Source of the DNA: Thinopyrum elongatum
Lineage: Eukaryota; Streptophyta; Magnoliopsida; Poales; Poaceae
Assembly (NCBI GenBank): GCA_011799875.1
Contig: CM022302.1
Span: forward strand, 54,943,677 to 55,007,676
DNA length: 64,000 nt
Direction of reading: 5' to 3'
Shown: piece by piece, positions 24,591 to 36,202 of the stretch
Position numbering within the stretch: the first letter of the stretch is position 1
Layout of the letters: each line of letters opens with the position of its first letter
Translations under genes and position numbers: made by a program
The notes under the pieces: generated by a model
Database searches by the model: none
What the model was told of the DNA's origin: nothing
The model's input: only the letters and a program-made list of their open reading frames with translations

Positions 24591-27500
24591 AAACTATGGA
24601 GCACCGAGACATCGAAGCAGAACAGTTGTTGGGGGACATAATCCTCGGCGGAGGTGATGTCTTGTCGTATCTCAATGACACCGATGGTCTGGAAGGAGAG
24701 GGTGAAGCAGGCTCCGGTGATTGAACAATGGAGGTGGAAGGACATGATTATGATGGCTCAGGTGACGGAATGCCGTTGGAAGAAGGAGACCGTGATGACT
24801 GCTCCGGTAAGCGAACGGAGGAAGGAGCTGTTGCAAAGTCCAGCGAGGTATATATATTAATTAAGCCTGTGCTGACTAGCTAATTGATGCATTAATTGTT
24901 TTGGTATGTACACATATTAACTCTCTTCTTTCTTCTTTTCTAGCCCTCCGGATCGAGCCAAACTTCGGTAACGAGACGAGGACTGAAGAAAAGGTTGCGC
25001 CAGGATGAAAGGTTCACGATCACAGCAATCAAGGGCGATGGCCAACCGATTGAACCCAGCCGGACCAAGGAAGCATTTTCTGCTCAGTGCGGGGTTCTTG
25101 TTAGGGACATGATCCCGATCAGCATCCACAGATGGAATAAGCCTACGAGCGAAGACCCTCAAATGTCTTTTGTCAACGATAGACAGAAAGATGATCTTTG
25201 GACCGCGTTGAAGGTAAATTTCACCCGACCGCCAGAGGAGGATCCGGATAAGCTAGTTATAGAGCCATTGGCCAAGGCTCATGCTCTTAAGAATATGGCA
25301 GATCTATTCAGGAGGTGGAAGAATGAGTTGAAATCAACGTTTGTCGACAAAGGGAAGACTCCAGAATTCACCGGCCGATTTGAGAAGATAAGAGATCACT
25401 GGCCCGCATTTGCGGCCCACAAGACATCGGAGAAGAGTAAGAAGATGTAGCGACAAACAAGAAAAATGCTGCAAAGAAGGAGCATCACCATCGCACGAGG
25501 TCAGGTGGCTACACCAAAGCCCGGCCGTTGTGGGACAAGGCTGAGAAGGACCTGCTTGATAAAGGGGTCGAACTAGAGACATTGAACTGGCCAGACCGTT
25601 CAAGGACTTGGTTCTTCGGGGTTGGGGGAACCTTGGACCCTGAAACATGGAAGTGCCATTGGACGGAGGAGCAACTTGAAATACCCGTCAAGAAGCTTCA
25701 GAAGTATATTGCCATAGTGCAGCAAGGGACGTTCGTTCCCGATAGAGAGAATGACGAGCTCACACAGTCCCTCGGGAATCCTGAGCACCCAGGACGAACA
25801 CGAGGCACGGCAGGCTCCGTTGCGTGGAAGGTTGTGTTTCCCAGCACAGGCGGTTACAAAACCCGGGAGAGGAGGAGGAAAGTGGAGCAGACCGAACTGC
25901 AGAAGCTGAATGCAAGGGTACGAGCGCTAGAGGAACAAGCACTACTAGTTCAGAGGCAGCGACCTGCCGGAGCTACCCCAGAAGCTACCCCACCATCTCA
26001 GCGGAGAAGCAGCGTGGCTTCCACCGAGCTCCTTCAGCAGCCTGACTTCACGGCTCCCAGCTACCCCGTGGATGCTATCACGAAGACTCAAGATTGCCAC
26101 CTTATGACGCAATGGCAGCACCTCAAAGTCTAGGCGGCTGTCGGCTCTGTTGCACCTCCTGAACCCGGCGTAACTTTTCACTGCCTTCCGATTCCATAAG
26201 GCTATGCTGTTGTGATGGTCGATGAAATAACAGAGGGATTTGAGGAGCTCGAGCTTGACCACCCTACCGGTGAAGGGGAGACTCAGCTGGGTCTTGCTCT
26301 GAAGACTCCATGTCTATGGCGGAAGGAGCTCATCAACCTTCCGAACTGGACGCCTCCGCCTCCGGCGAGTCAAGGCACTCCGCCTCCTCCTCCGCCTCCT
26401 CCTCTGGCGAGTGATCAGGGCACTCCGCCTCCTTCTCTGGCTGCTCCGGCCCGTGGTGGCACTCCGCCTTCTTCTCCGGCAGCTCCGGCGCGGGGCGGCA
26501 CTCCGCCTCCATCTCCGCCTGCGCCGGCGCGTCCGAGCAGCCCGCCTCCTCCTCTGCCTCATCAGCAACAGCGGAAGACAGCCGTCGCCGCTCCGGCTGC
26601 TCCGGCGCGTCGTAGCACTCCGCCTCCTTCTCTGCCTCGTAAGCAACGAAGGAAGACAACCGCAGCCGCTAAGGCTGCTCCGACATCTAGCAGTACAGCC
26701 AGAGACGGGAGGCAATACAGATTCGGTCCATCTCTCAAGCCTCTAGAGAAGTTACCATACGATTTGACCGAGGAGGAAAACGCACAGATCTGTCAAGCCC
26801 AAGTGAAGGACTTTTTTGCAAAGAAAAATCCACCTCCGGAGGAGAAGATAGATCCGGTGAAATTGAAGCGCACTTTGGATCCCCTGAAGCGACCACCACC
26901 GCCTCCGCCGGATGACAACTATCTCCGCGCTCTTAAAAAGGTAGTGCAAGGAGCGCGCCGGTCGGGAACTACTTCAAGCGACAAAATGTTACAAGAACGA
27001 AGAAGTGGGAAAAAAATTCCCCAGCTCGGCGAACAGGCGAACCAATCGTGCCCCCCGCTCAAGGTGTCTAGCGATATCGTCGCAAATCTGCCGGGGATGC
27101 TGCCCGGTACCAATCCTGGTGATTACCTGCCCGACGATGCACATTTTGATACAATGGAGGTGGACGAACACAACTACCGGTACGGGAAGCCTCTCGTCAC
27201 ACCTGGTGATCCTCCTCTAACAACGATGATGCGAAGATTCTATAAGTGGTACATGGACACCTGCAAGTCTGGGAAGGATATTTTGACGCTGAGAGTTAAA
27301 GAGGAGCACGACCTCGTTGGAATTGATCTGTTGTCTATTCCATTTGAGGAGTTCTTCCCGTTTTTCAATCAAAAGGCCCTCGATAAAATAATCATCACTT
27401 GCTATTGTCTGTAAGTACTACTTCTGTAATTAAGTCTCTATATATAGCTCAGCTCTTTCATTGCATGTATATATAATTATCCTCACTATATTATGAAGAT

Positions 27501-28470
27501 TGAAGATTGTCGAATGAAGAAACGCACAAATCAATGATATTGGGTTCATTAACACAAATCTCATAGATGAATGGACGGCTAAATTTAATGCCAAAGAAAC
27601 CGAGGCCAACTTGCTTAAATTGTTGCTTAAAAATCAAAACAAAGAGAAAATAATCTTTCCTTACAACTTCAAGTGAGTGTTACTGTCTTGTGCATATTCG
27701 GTTTCCCTTATTACTCGAGGTTATAGTAATGTAATTGATGAGTTATGCATGCGTGCGCAGCTTCCACTTTATTCTCCTAGAAATTATGCTTGAGCAGGGA
27801 CTAGTAACCGTCTTAGACTCAAGACGAAAAGATCCCAAGGAGTATGCGGCCATGACTGAAATGCTCCAGAAGTAAGTTCAATCGATCATTATCGCACCAT
27901 ATCGACAACTTTGTTAATTTCCTGATATCAAGTAATTATTTTTTTTGTCTCGCAGGGTTTGGAAAATGTTCACCGCAGAAGCTCCGGGACTGCCGGGGGA
28001 GCTGCGATTTACACACCCGAAAGTAAGTACTACTAGCTACTTCCACGCATCTCCCATTGATTCTAGCTAGTTTCATCAATACCATTTATAATGCTTGATT
28101 ATCAGTTGATTGACCTCTATTTCTCGTAAAGTGGTTGTAGCAGGAAGGCGGGAATAATTTTTGTGGATACTACGTTTGCGAGTACATCTACAACGCGAAG
28201 ACCTCTAAGCGGGGCTACTCTGAAAAATAATATGAAGTGCGTAAGCAATAATATTCACAATTTTATTTTATTACCATCATTTGTGTTGAGTTTCATTCAT
28301 ATATATATATGTATTGACCCCCTTCTACAAATTAGATGTGGCAGCTACGGGATGAACTCCTACCACAAGATCGCATAAAAGCAATTCAAGAGGAATTGGC
28401 GGGATTCTTTCTTGACCACGTCATCAATAAAGACGGAGAATACCATGTGAAACTTGACATCAGATGTTAG
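24591..28470 (+). pseudogene. CACTA TNP1-like protein fused to a Ulp1/C48 cysteine protease domain, broken
   Basis: Eight exon segments join well: 24,596-24,847; 24,944-~25,446; a frame shift; to 27,410; ~27,495-27,669; 27,763-27,871; 27,957-28,023; 28,144-28,238; and 28,336-28,470, mostly with GT..AG borders. The N-terminal half resembles plant Ptta/En/Spm accessory proteins (residues RRGLKKRLRQDERF and the PLWDKAEKDLLDKG region). A Pro-rich linker follows (26,350-26,700). The C-terminus is a Ulp1-type protease: His in FNFHFILLEI, Asp in VTVLDSRR, Cys in NNFCGYYVCE; the usual Trp after His is Phe. Lesions: TGA at 24,722, frame break at ~25,447, TAG at 26,131, TAA at ~26,197, an extra A near 27,532, and TAA after the SEK codons (~28,230). 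All but the extra A are visible in the left copy too. Such domains are recurrent cargo in grass CACTA elements; the role in transposition is uncertain. Confidence 0.82.
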
Positions 28471-28844
28471 GGATTGTAAGAGATCTTATATTGTATATAT
28501 GTAGCTAGTAGCATCGGATAGATATACGAAAACTTGTTGTTCGACCAATCTGTCAGAGAAAGAGAGGTCGATCACTTCTCTTTGTATATGTTCATGACGA
28601 TCTTGTGTACTTAATGGTTTCCTTCATTTGCTTACTAGCTAGTGTGTCGAGTCCTCTCTATACGTATAGTACGTAGCGTCGACCAAGCACGGAGATAAGA
28701 GAGGACACTTCTCTCTATTAGCTAGGTAACACAATATATGAAACCCCTAAATTAACCTTACAAAACCCCCAAACCCCCCCCCCCCCCCTTTCAAAAAAAA
28801 AATTAAAAACCCCAGCTCCTGAACTGCTGATGCGTGGACGCTTT

Positions 28845-29040
28845 TTGGTCCCGGTTGGTGCTACCAACCGGGACAAAATGGCCCTCCTGCCTAGGCAAGC
28901 CGCAGCGGCCACGTGGAGCCCCATCTGTCCCGGTTCGTAGGCGAACCGGGACTAAAGATATTGGGCTTTAGTCCCGACCCTTTAGTCCCGGTTCCAGAAC
29001 CGGGACAAATGGGCCTCTGGAACCGGGACAAATGGGCCTT
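28845..29040. repeat. CACTA subterminal hairpin repeats (terminal cluster)
   Basis: Four or more GGTCCCGGTT/AACCGGGAC-type inverted repeats, the last two being direct copies of GGAACCGGGACAAATGGGCC next to the terminus. Confidence 0.88.
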
Positions 29041-29502
29041 TTCTACTAGTGCCGGGCGAAAACCCATAGTCTTTCATTCTGGCTTGATTAGGCAGAGTTG
29101 ACGTCTACGTTTTGTTACCTTTTCTAAGTTGTTGGTTTGAAGATCTGTTTCAGGATGATAGCCTTTGCTCTGACATCTGGTTAGACCAGTCAACATCGAC
29201 GCTGGTGTGGTTGTTCCTTCTTGAAGGCGTTGTCATGGAGTGTTGCAACATTTATGTGCTAATGTGTCATCGTAGGTTAGGTGGCATAATTTGGGGATAC
29301 TGTCGCCGATGCATGTGCTCAGTGGATTGCCTAAACTTTATTTTCCTATTTGTACGCCTTACCCTTCCACTTCTGCCAATGGTGAAGTTGCTTTTTCACT
29401 GGGAAGGGCACACATTAGCTAATGGAGCCATTTCACACCATTTTCCCTCATGTGTGCTCCGATTTTGCCGTGTTTCCCGCTAGAGCACGCCGCCTTCATC
29501 AA

Positions 29503-29509
29503 TATATAA
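29503..29509 (+). promoter_or_regulatory. TATA-like box, copy A
   Basis: TATATAA within CATCAATATATAACCTGG, ~137 bp before the ATG of the ORF homologue. The same element at 39,518 suggests a shared promoter. Confidence 0.5.
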
Positions 29510-29645
29510 CCTGGTCCACTCCTCGACGCCGACACCACTATTCATGTATCTTTCATGATCACCGGTGAGTACGCATCTCCCTCCTTGCCACCGCCAATTT
29601 AGTCCGTATCTTCCCCTTCGTCGTCAGACGCACCACCCATCGGCC

Positions 29646-30050
29646 ATGCCGCGGTGGATGGCCCCTCCACATGAAGCTTCACCTGTCGAGATCGAAGAGG
29701 GCCATGCCAAGAGGGAGTTCTCATAGAGGTCTTGGGAATTCTTCGACTGGGTCAAGGAGGACGTGCTCCGTAAGGCTGAATCAGCGTTTGGACCACACCG
29801 CCTTCTCATCGCCCACTACTACCTTGCCCGCATATTGGACTCAGCCTACGTATAAATTGACCTCGCGTTCATGCAATGCTTCAAAGTTGTCGCCAAGCGC
29901 CGCATCAACGATACACGGAAGTTCATAGACCGTGACGGCAGAAGTGGAAGCCGCCCAAGTAGCATCTGCATGCATGGTCACTTTCAAACAGAGGAAGAGA
30001 CGAACTTGATGGGACGAAATCTATGTTTTCAAACCTTTAAATCATTTTAG
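29646..30050 (+). pseudogene. Broken paralogue of the 129-aa hypothetical protein
   Basis: Starts MPRWMAPP and aligns with the ORF at 39,661-40,050. The codon after GAGTTCTCA is TAG where the paralogue has GAG (Glu). A second stop follows SAYV, and a shift occurs in the GRSGSRPSS segment; the reading recovers at GHFQTEEETNLMGRNLCF. No known domain recognised. Confidence 0.75.
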
Positions 30051-30937
30051 AGGTTAGTATTAATTACATTGTTAAAATCATATTAAAAATTGATGTTGAA
30101 ATCAAGTTCCAAGCCTCAATTGCTGTTTGATGAGATGGGGATGAAATAGATGGTGTTAAGCCATTGAAAATAAGACCCACATGAAGCAACATCTTGGAGA
30201 CTATTATGGCGATTCTATGTTTGCGCATTCTGGAGTGCTCAATACGCATTATGGAGGGCGCGGATACGGGCGAGTCTGTTAAAGTTGCTCTAACAAGAGG
30301 CAACAATATGTATTGGACTAGCCACAGTTTGCAGAAAAAGGTGCTATATTTATTCATATCTTTTATGACGTCCTCTCACAAGCCATGCCATACTCTATGT
30401 CGATAAATAGATATTTCCTCCAAGTATCATGATAGTGATACAGGCAGTGCTAGACTCCGTCTCCTGCTAAGAGAAGAACACAAGAAAAGTCCAGTAGGTG
30501 GTACTGATCATCTGGCGGGAAGGGCACAACATATTCTTTGATTTCCACGGTATGAATGGGATGTATTGGGAACTTAAGTTGAAGACTGGCATCTCTAACA
30601 AGCTTTCAGCGAGGTGTTGGCGCAGGCCCCAAAGTCGTCGAGTACTTTCCAACAGCACGATGAAGCTGCCCCGAGCTGCCTCTCCGTTGCGCTGCTAGCC
30701 GGTGGTTTTGCCCTGAACTACGAGCATGTACAAATTGAGCATCTTCTTTATCAATCTTCCGGCTGCCGGATGCAGTAGGCAGATTGATTCCTACCCGCCG
30801 GCTGGAAATGCACGTACGCAGATTGGGCGAGATTGGTTGCAAAACTTGATGCGCTCGTCGCGCCTAGTGTCATTATTGCTTTCGATCTAAATTTTACGAG
30901 GGGAATTCGCATATGTATATGTAGCAGCTAGGAACTA

Positions 30938-32674
30938 CGAAAACTTGTTTCTGTGCACGGCGTCCAGTGCTATGCATACATATGGATCAGTGAACTGCAT
31001 TTAAGGTTGGTAGTATATGGGACAATTCTTTTGCGTACAGAACCAAGTATTCCATCTAGTGTAGCGATGTAGTGGCACAACAGCCTCTGCTGTATTTTAT
31101 ATCCGGTCCCATGCTCAGGGCCATACAAGTGCCCATATGTGGTTAATCTGGTACTGGTCACAGAAAGATCGTCTAAGCACAGCATGTACCAACGAGATCG
31201 ATTTCAAAATATTTACAACACTTTCCACACGCTCCACACTCAGATGACTTGTAATTGGTGAACCAATTTCAAAATATTTTTAGCACTTTTTCCATGTGTT
31301 CTTAAGTGTGTTAATCATTTTCCTTTTGTTTTAACGCCAAACTTTTAATCTAGAGAACTAAACAGACACAAAATTCATGGAAGGATAATCACCTAGTTCC
31401 CACGAACTGCCCACTAAGTACCATAGTAAACCAGACATAAAGCAATTAGAGCAACTCCAGCGCGGGTACCTATTTCGTTCGCCGCCGTCCGTTTGGGTCG
31501 GCACGGAGAAAAGTGGAGGCCCAACGAGCCGACACATTCGCAAAACGCGTCCGCTTCGCGTCCGCGCCAACCCATTTGCGGCTTAAATTTAGGCAGAAAT
31601 GCGTCAGCGCGGATGCGAAGCGGACGCCTCGCGCGCCTTCTCGATTATGCTGGAACGTAGCCTTGTAAATTGTTCCATATGGACCCTTAATGATCGCAAG
31701 ATCACTCAAGGGAGTATAGTTTGTTCACTGTTGCTACTGTGACCCCTGGTTTATTTTCCTGTTAAAAGTAGAAATTTGTTATCTGTGAAGTCCTGAAAAA
31801 TGAATCCACCAATTGTTTTACAGCTTTAAGTTTTTTTTAGGATTCATTTAACTTTGTTTACATGCCTTCTTCCATGTGGTTTGATTTAATACTTAATATT
31901 GAATCTCAGCTTTTCTTACCGTGATTTTCCTGTAAGAAATGTACGGAGTGTTGCCGATGCTAAGACCTACGTTTTGTTCCTCTTTATGCACAAGTTGTTG
32001 AATATATACAATTTGAATACACTTAATTTTGACATATTGGATAGGTTTTGGAAACATAGCTGAAAAGGAGACGTTGGAACAAGGCCGTGCTGCAAGCTCA
32101 AGCGCACTGCCATCAAAGTAATGCTAATGAGAATGCTGGAGGTCAGGCTGTGTTGAGGATTTGGGATGTTTGGTGATGTTGTGATGAGACTCAACGATTA
32201 ACAACTAAGTTGTTCTGTAGTGGGGTTCTTTTGGCTCTGTTTCGTTGTAATATGGCCATCTTTTATCTTGTGTGCCTTGATCTGGCAACCATAGGTGAGC
32301 TTGTCAGATTAGGTAGCAAGAGCATTAAACGCGTTTAGTTTCTCAGTAGGTTAACTAAGAGTATATGTGACCAGTCAATGTGATTCTGATCATGTTGTAT
32401 GGCTGCCAATCTCTGTACCTGCTATTTGCTACAACTGCAAGTGTGTGGCATGGAACTTGTCAGGTATGTTGAATCCAAGGAGAAAGGCCCTTCCAAATGT
32501 CCAAATTCCTGCAGATCCTTCACTCTCCTCGCTCCTGTGAAGTGAAACAGAGTGCCTTGTGTGACTGCAATGGCGATGGCACTCTCGTCACCGGCCGGCC
32601 TGTCGGACATCCTGAACTGAAGATGTTCACGTGCCATGCCAGCGGTCTCTTGTTTCTTCTTAATTAGTTTTTGT
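30938..32674. other. Intergenic sequence with a GC-rich repeat fragment
   Basis: No gene is recognised. 31,446-31,660 (TTAGAGCAACTCCAGCGCG followed by CG-rich sequence) resembles the terminal part of a grass DNA transposon of the kind starting GAGCAACTCC. Short frames at 31,358-31,709 come from it and are not called. 31,970-32,640 is AT-rich with no coding signal. Confidence 0.5.
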
Positions 32675-32749
32675 AGTTTGTCAGCCCAACCCGAACTTAA
32701 ACCTGATTCCCTAGTTGATCTGGTATAGATCTGTGGGGATGAAAGACTC

Positions 32750-33133
32750 CCAGTCCTAGTTGGAGGGGATTTTAATATTATTCGAAGAAGAGATGAGAAG
32801 AACAACGACAATTTTGATGGACATTGGTCCCTAATGTTCAACATGATTATTGAGAGTCTCTGTCTGAGGGAGATTGAACTCACAGGTAGGCAGTTCACAT
32901 GGGCCAATTCGTTACCCACTCCAACTTATGAGAAGTTGGATAGGGTGCTCGCTAATGTGGAATGGGAACAGAAATACCCACTGGTGTCAGTGCACGCGAT
33001 GCAGAGGGCAATCTCCGACCACACACCAATGCTAGTAGACTTGGGAGACGCAACACATATTGGTAACAAAAACACTTTCTCTTTCGAACTGAGTTGGTTT
33101 GAGAAAGAGAACTTCATGGCCATCGTGGCATGA
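32750..33133 (+). pseudogene. LINE endonuclease domain, C-terminal part
   Basis: Contains the GGDFN motif (32,762-32,776) and the catalytic SDHTP motif (33,014-33,028) of APE-type endonucleases, which nick the target DNA for target-primed reverse transcription. The N-terminal half with the first catalytic residues is missing through 5' truncation, and a TGA stops the frame at 33,131-33,133. Confidence 0.85.
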
Positions 33134-33597
33134 GAATGGGCGAAGCCCATTAGTGGACGATCGAGTGTAGAAAGATGGCAAGACAAGATTAGGCATCTAA
33201 GACAATTTTGCGGGGTTGGGCCAGAAACGAGAGTGGAATTTACAAACAATAAAAAGAAAGACTCACCCAATTGATCGATGCTTTGGATCTAAAAGCAGAA
33301 GTGAACCTGCTCGATGTGGCAGAACAGGCCACGAAATCCAAAGCTGAGCAAAGCCTACGCGCTCTTCTTAGAGAAGAAGAACTCAAATGGTCATTGCGTG
33401 CTAAGGTTCTCAAGGTTGTCCAAAGGGATGACAATACACAATTCTTTCACATGATTGCGAACGGTAAACATAGGAAGAAGAAAATCATCCAGCTTGAACA
33501 GGACAAAGGGACCGTGCTGGGTCATGAGAATCTCAAATAGTATATTTGCAACTAATATATACAAATTTTCGGGCCTCCGGCAGAGAGTACGGTTTCC

Positions 33598-34940
33598 ATG
33601 GATGAGTCTGTTATTGGAGATATCCCTCAACTTCGGTCTGGGGAGAATGAGATTCTCTCTGCACCGTTTACTGAGAAAGAGTTTCTCGATGCAATATCAC
33701 AAATGAAACCGAATAAAGCACCGGGACCAGATGGGTTTCCTGCAGAATTCTATAGGAAATGTTGGCATATTATTAAGGTTGATCTTATGCCTATGTTTCA
33801 TGATTTTTTTAACGGTCACCTCAAACTCGTTCATCTCAACTTTGGTATGATCACGCTGTTGCCAAAGAAAGAAGTAGCGGTTCATATCGAGCAGTTCAGG
33901 CCAATTTGTCTTCTGAATGTGAGTTTCAAAATATTCACAAAGGTGGGTACTAATCGACTGACACGGATCGCACATTCGGTGGTGCAACCGAGTCAGACGA
34001 CTTTCATGCCATGGAGACATATCCTAGAAGGGGTTGTTGTCCTACATGAAACTCTCCATGAAATTCATTCGAAGAAACTAGATGGGGTTATCTTCAAAGT
34101 GGATTTCGAGAAGGCATATGATAAAGTTAAGTGGTCTTTCCTTCAACAGGCAATGCGCACGAATGGTTTTAATGAGGCATGGCGGAACCAAGTGGGTTCT
34201 CTTCTCCAAAAAGGTAGTATCGGAATAAAGGTTAATGATGATATCGGTCACTATTTTCAGACTCATAAGGGCTTGAGACAAGGGGATTCGATGTCTCCTC
34301 TCTTATTTAATATAGTAGCGGATATGCTGACCGTTCTTATATGCAGGGCCAAGGAGAACGGTCAAGTTGATGGACTTGTTCCTCATCTAGTTGATGGGGG
34401 AGTTTTCATCTTACAGTATGCCGACGACACTATTCTTTTCATGGAACATGACCTTGCAAAAGCTCGGAATATGAAGCTGGTGTTATGCCTCTTTGAACAA
34501 TTGTCGGGAATAAAAATCAATTTTCACAAGAGCGAATTGTTCTGCTTTGATAGGGCCAAAGAGGAGCAAGATGCATATAGACAATTGTCTGGTTGTGAAT
34601 TGGGTTCCTTGCCCTTTAGTTATTTGGGCATACCGATTCATCATCGCAAACTTACTAATAAAGAATGAAAATGCATCGAAGATCGAATTGAAAAAAAGCT
34701 TAGCTGCTGGAAGGGCAAGCTAATGTCGTATGGAGGTCGGTTTGTGCTCATTAATTCAGTACTTACTAGTATGCCGATGTTCCTGTTATCTTTCTTCGAA
34801 GTACCGAAGGTGGTACGGACAAGACTAGACGTTTTTCGATCTCATTTTTTCTGGCAGTCAGATGAGGCTAAGAAGAAGTATCGCCTCGCACGATGGGATA
34901 TCATCTGCCAACCTAAGGACCAGGGGGTGTCTCGGCATTG
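33598..34940 (+). pseudogene. LINE reverse transcriptase
   Basis: A 356-codon open frame holds the classic RT blocks: NKAPGPDGFPAEFY, FRPICLLNVSFKIFTK, KVDFEKAYDKVKW, GLRQGDSMSPLLFNIVADML and the active-site QYADDT (YADD at 34,417-34,428). It is stopped by TGA at 34,666 where the family has Trp, continues open as KCIEDRIEKKLSCWKGKLMS, and shifts frame near 34,930 (KDQGVSRH, family KDQGGLGI). The protein would copy LINE RNA into DNA at the nicked target; this copy cannot. Confidence 0.9.
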
Positions 34941-35013
34941 AGAACCTGAAAATTAAGAATAAATGCCACATGAGTAAATGGTTGTATAGGTTATCAGCAG
35001 AGAATGATGGTAT

Positions 35014-35887
35014 GTGGGCACATATATTACACAACAAATATTTGCAATCGAAACTATTACTCAAGTTACCGCGAGACCTAATGATTCGCCATTCTGGAAG
35101 GGGCTTATGAGAACGAAAGATTTGTTCTTTCGTAGGGTCAAATTCTTTGTTGTCAATGGAATGACAACAAGATTTTGGGAGGATACGTGGTTAGGGGAGA
35201 CGCCACTAGCCATACAATACCCCACCTTATATAATATTGTACAGCGTAAGGAGGATTACGTGGGCACAGTATTACAATCGGTACCCTTGAATATTCAGTT
35301 TAGGCGATCTTTAGTTGGGGAGCGATGAAACTCCTAGATGCACTTGGTACGGAGACTGATGGAGGTTCAATTATCCGACCAACCTGATTCGCTGCACTGA
35401 AAGTTGGCTAGAAATGGAGTGTTTACGGTAAAATCTATGTATATCGATCTAATTAATTCTGGCCCAACCCCGAAATCGATACATATTTGGAAGGTTAAGG
35501 TTCCCTTGCGTATTAAAAATCTTTATATGGTTTGTCCACAAGCAAGTGATCCTCACCAAAGATAATTTACTAAAGCGACGGTGTGTAGGCAGTACACGAT
35601 GTTGTTTTTGTGATCATGATAAAACAATACAATACCTTTTCATAGACTGCCCTCTTTCGAAATTACTTTGGCGAACGATTCATATAGCCTTCAACATTAT
35701 TCCTCCAGTTAGTATTGAATCGTTATTTGAGACGTGGTTAGCTGGAGTAGAACATACTACTGCGTCTCGTATTCGGATTGGAATATGTGCGCTTCTTTGG
35801 GCTATATGGAACTGCAGGAACGATATGATTTTTAATAGACAACATATTTTAACCTTCTTGCAGGTCATCTTCAGAGCTACGGCATGA
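35014..35887 (+). pseudogene. LINE zf-RVT region
   Basis: Broken frames carry KDLFFRRVKFFVVNGMTTRFWEDTW-like sequence and then the zinc-binding block RCCFCDHDKTIQYLFIDCP, typical of plant LINE C-termini. The His expected after TIQ is Tyr here. It ends with WAIWNCRNDMIFN, a common C-terminal motif. Confidence 0.8.
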
Positions 35888-36202
35888 ATCCGTACATGGT
35901 CCTTACTCACTACTACGGACTCCAGTGAGCCTTTGGTTACTGGGTGCAATCAGTGGGAGATGATAGCACGGTCTATATTCAACCCGGTTTGGATGGCGGT
36001 CTCATAACAGGATAGGAGTCTAGGGATCTTGTCCTTTTATACCGGTTGAGGTATTGAGTTTTTTATGAGTTCTTTGCTCTGCTTGCGAGCTGTAATATTT
36101 CTAGGACTTTGTGCTACTTCGAGACTATTAATAATATGGCTGCATGCATCGTTCAGACGCAGAGGCCGGGGGCAAGCCTCCTTTTCCAAAAAAAAAGTTT
36201 GT

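Larger units (their letters stand above)
22300..29051 (+). mobile_element. CACTA (En/Spm) transposon, 3' portion, transposase missing
   Basis: The 3' terminus is CTTTTCTACTAGTG at 29,051, the complement of the CACTA..GAAAA terminus typical of the superfamily. Subterminal hairpins rich in GGTCCCGGTT/AACCGGGACC occur at 28,845-29,040 and again at 22,515-22,755. Between them are a CCG-rich and purine-rich segment, a minisatellite, a long palindrome, and a multi-exon TNP1-like gene with a Ulp1 protease domain. No TNP2 transposase is present. The 5' limit is unsure: the distal hairpin cluster at 22.5 kb may be the 5' end of a short derivative, or the element may continue beyond the arm's turn. AT-rich sequence at 21.6-22.3 kb is probably part of the same or a neighbouring element. 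Confidence 0.8.
29052..30937 (+). repeat. Duplicated gene block, copy A
   Basis: Homologous over its length to 39,079-40,870. Homology starts immediately outside the CACTA terminus (GGCGAAAACCCATAGTC against GGCGAAAATCCATAGTC) and stops after GCAGCTAGGAACTA. It contains a TATA-like box, a broken homologue of the 129-codon ORF and a conserved downstream region. A shorter remnant of the downstream part recurs at ~59,640-60,060. Confidence 0.85.
32682..36195 (+). mobile_element. 5'-truncated LINE (L1-type non-LTR retrotransposon)
   Basis: The element begins inside the endonuclease coding region (CAGCCCAACCCGAAC, reading AQPELKPD) and ends in an A run at ~36,188-36,195. It is flanked by a direct AGTTTGT at 32,675-32,681 and 36,196-36,202, the expected short target duplication. 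Order: partial AP endonuclease, reverse transcriptase, zf-RVT Cys/His region, then ~300 bp of 3' UTR. 5' truncation is normal for LINEs. Several stops and shifts show that it is dead. Confidence 0.88.

Noticed and set aside
13571..29051. A complete 15.5-kb CACTA element bounded by both termini
   Set aside because: The flanking triplets CGG and CCG are reverse complements, not a direct duplication, and the mirror symmetry continues far outside the termini.
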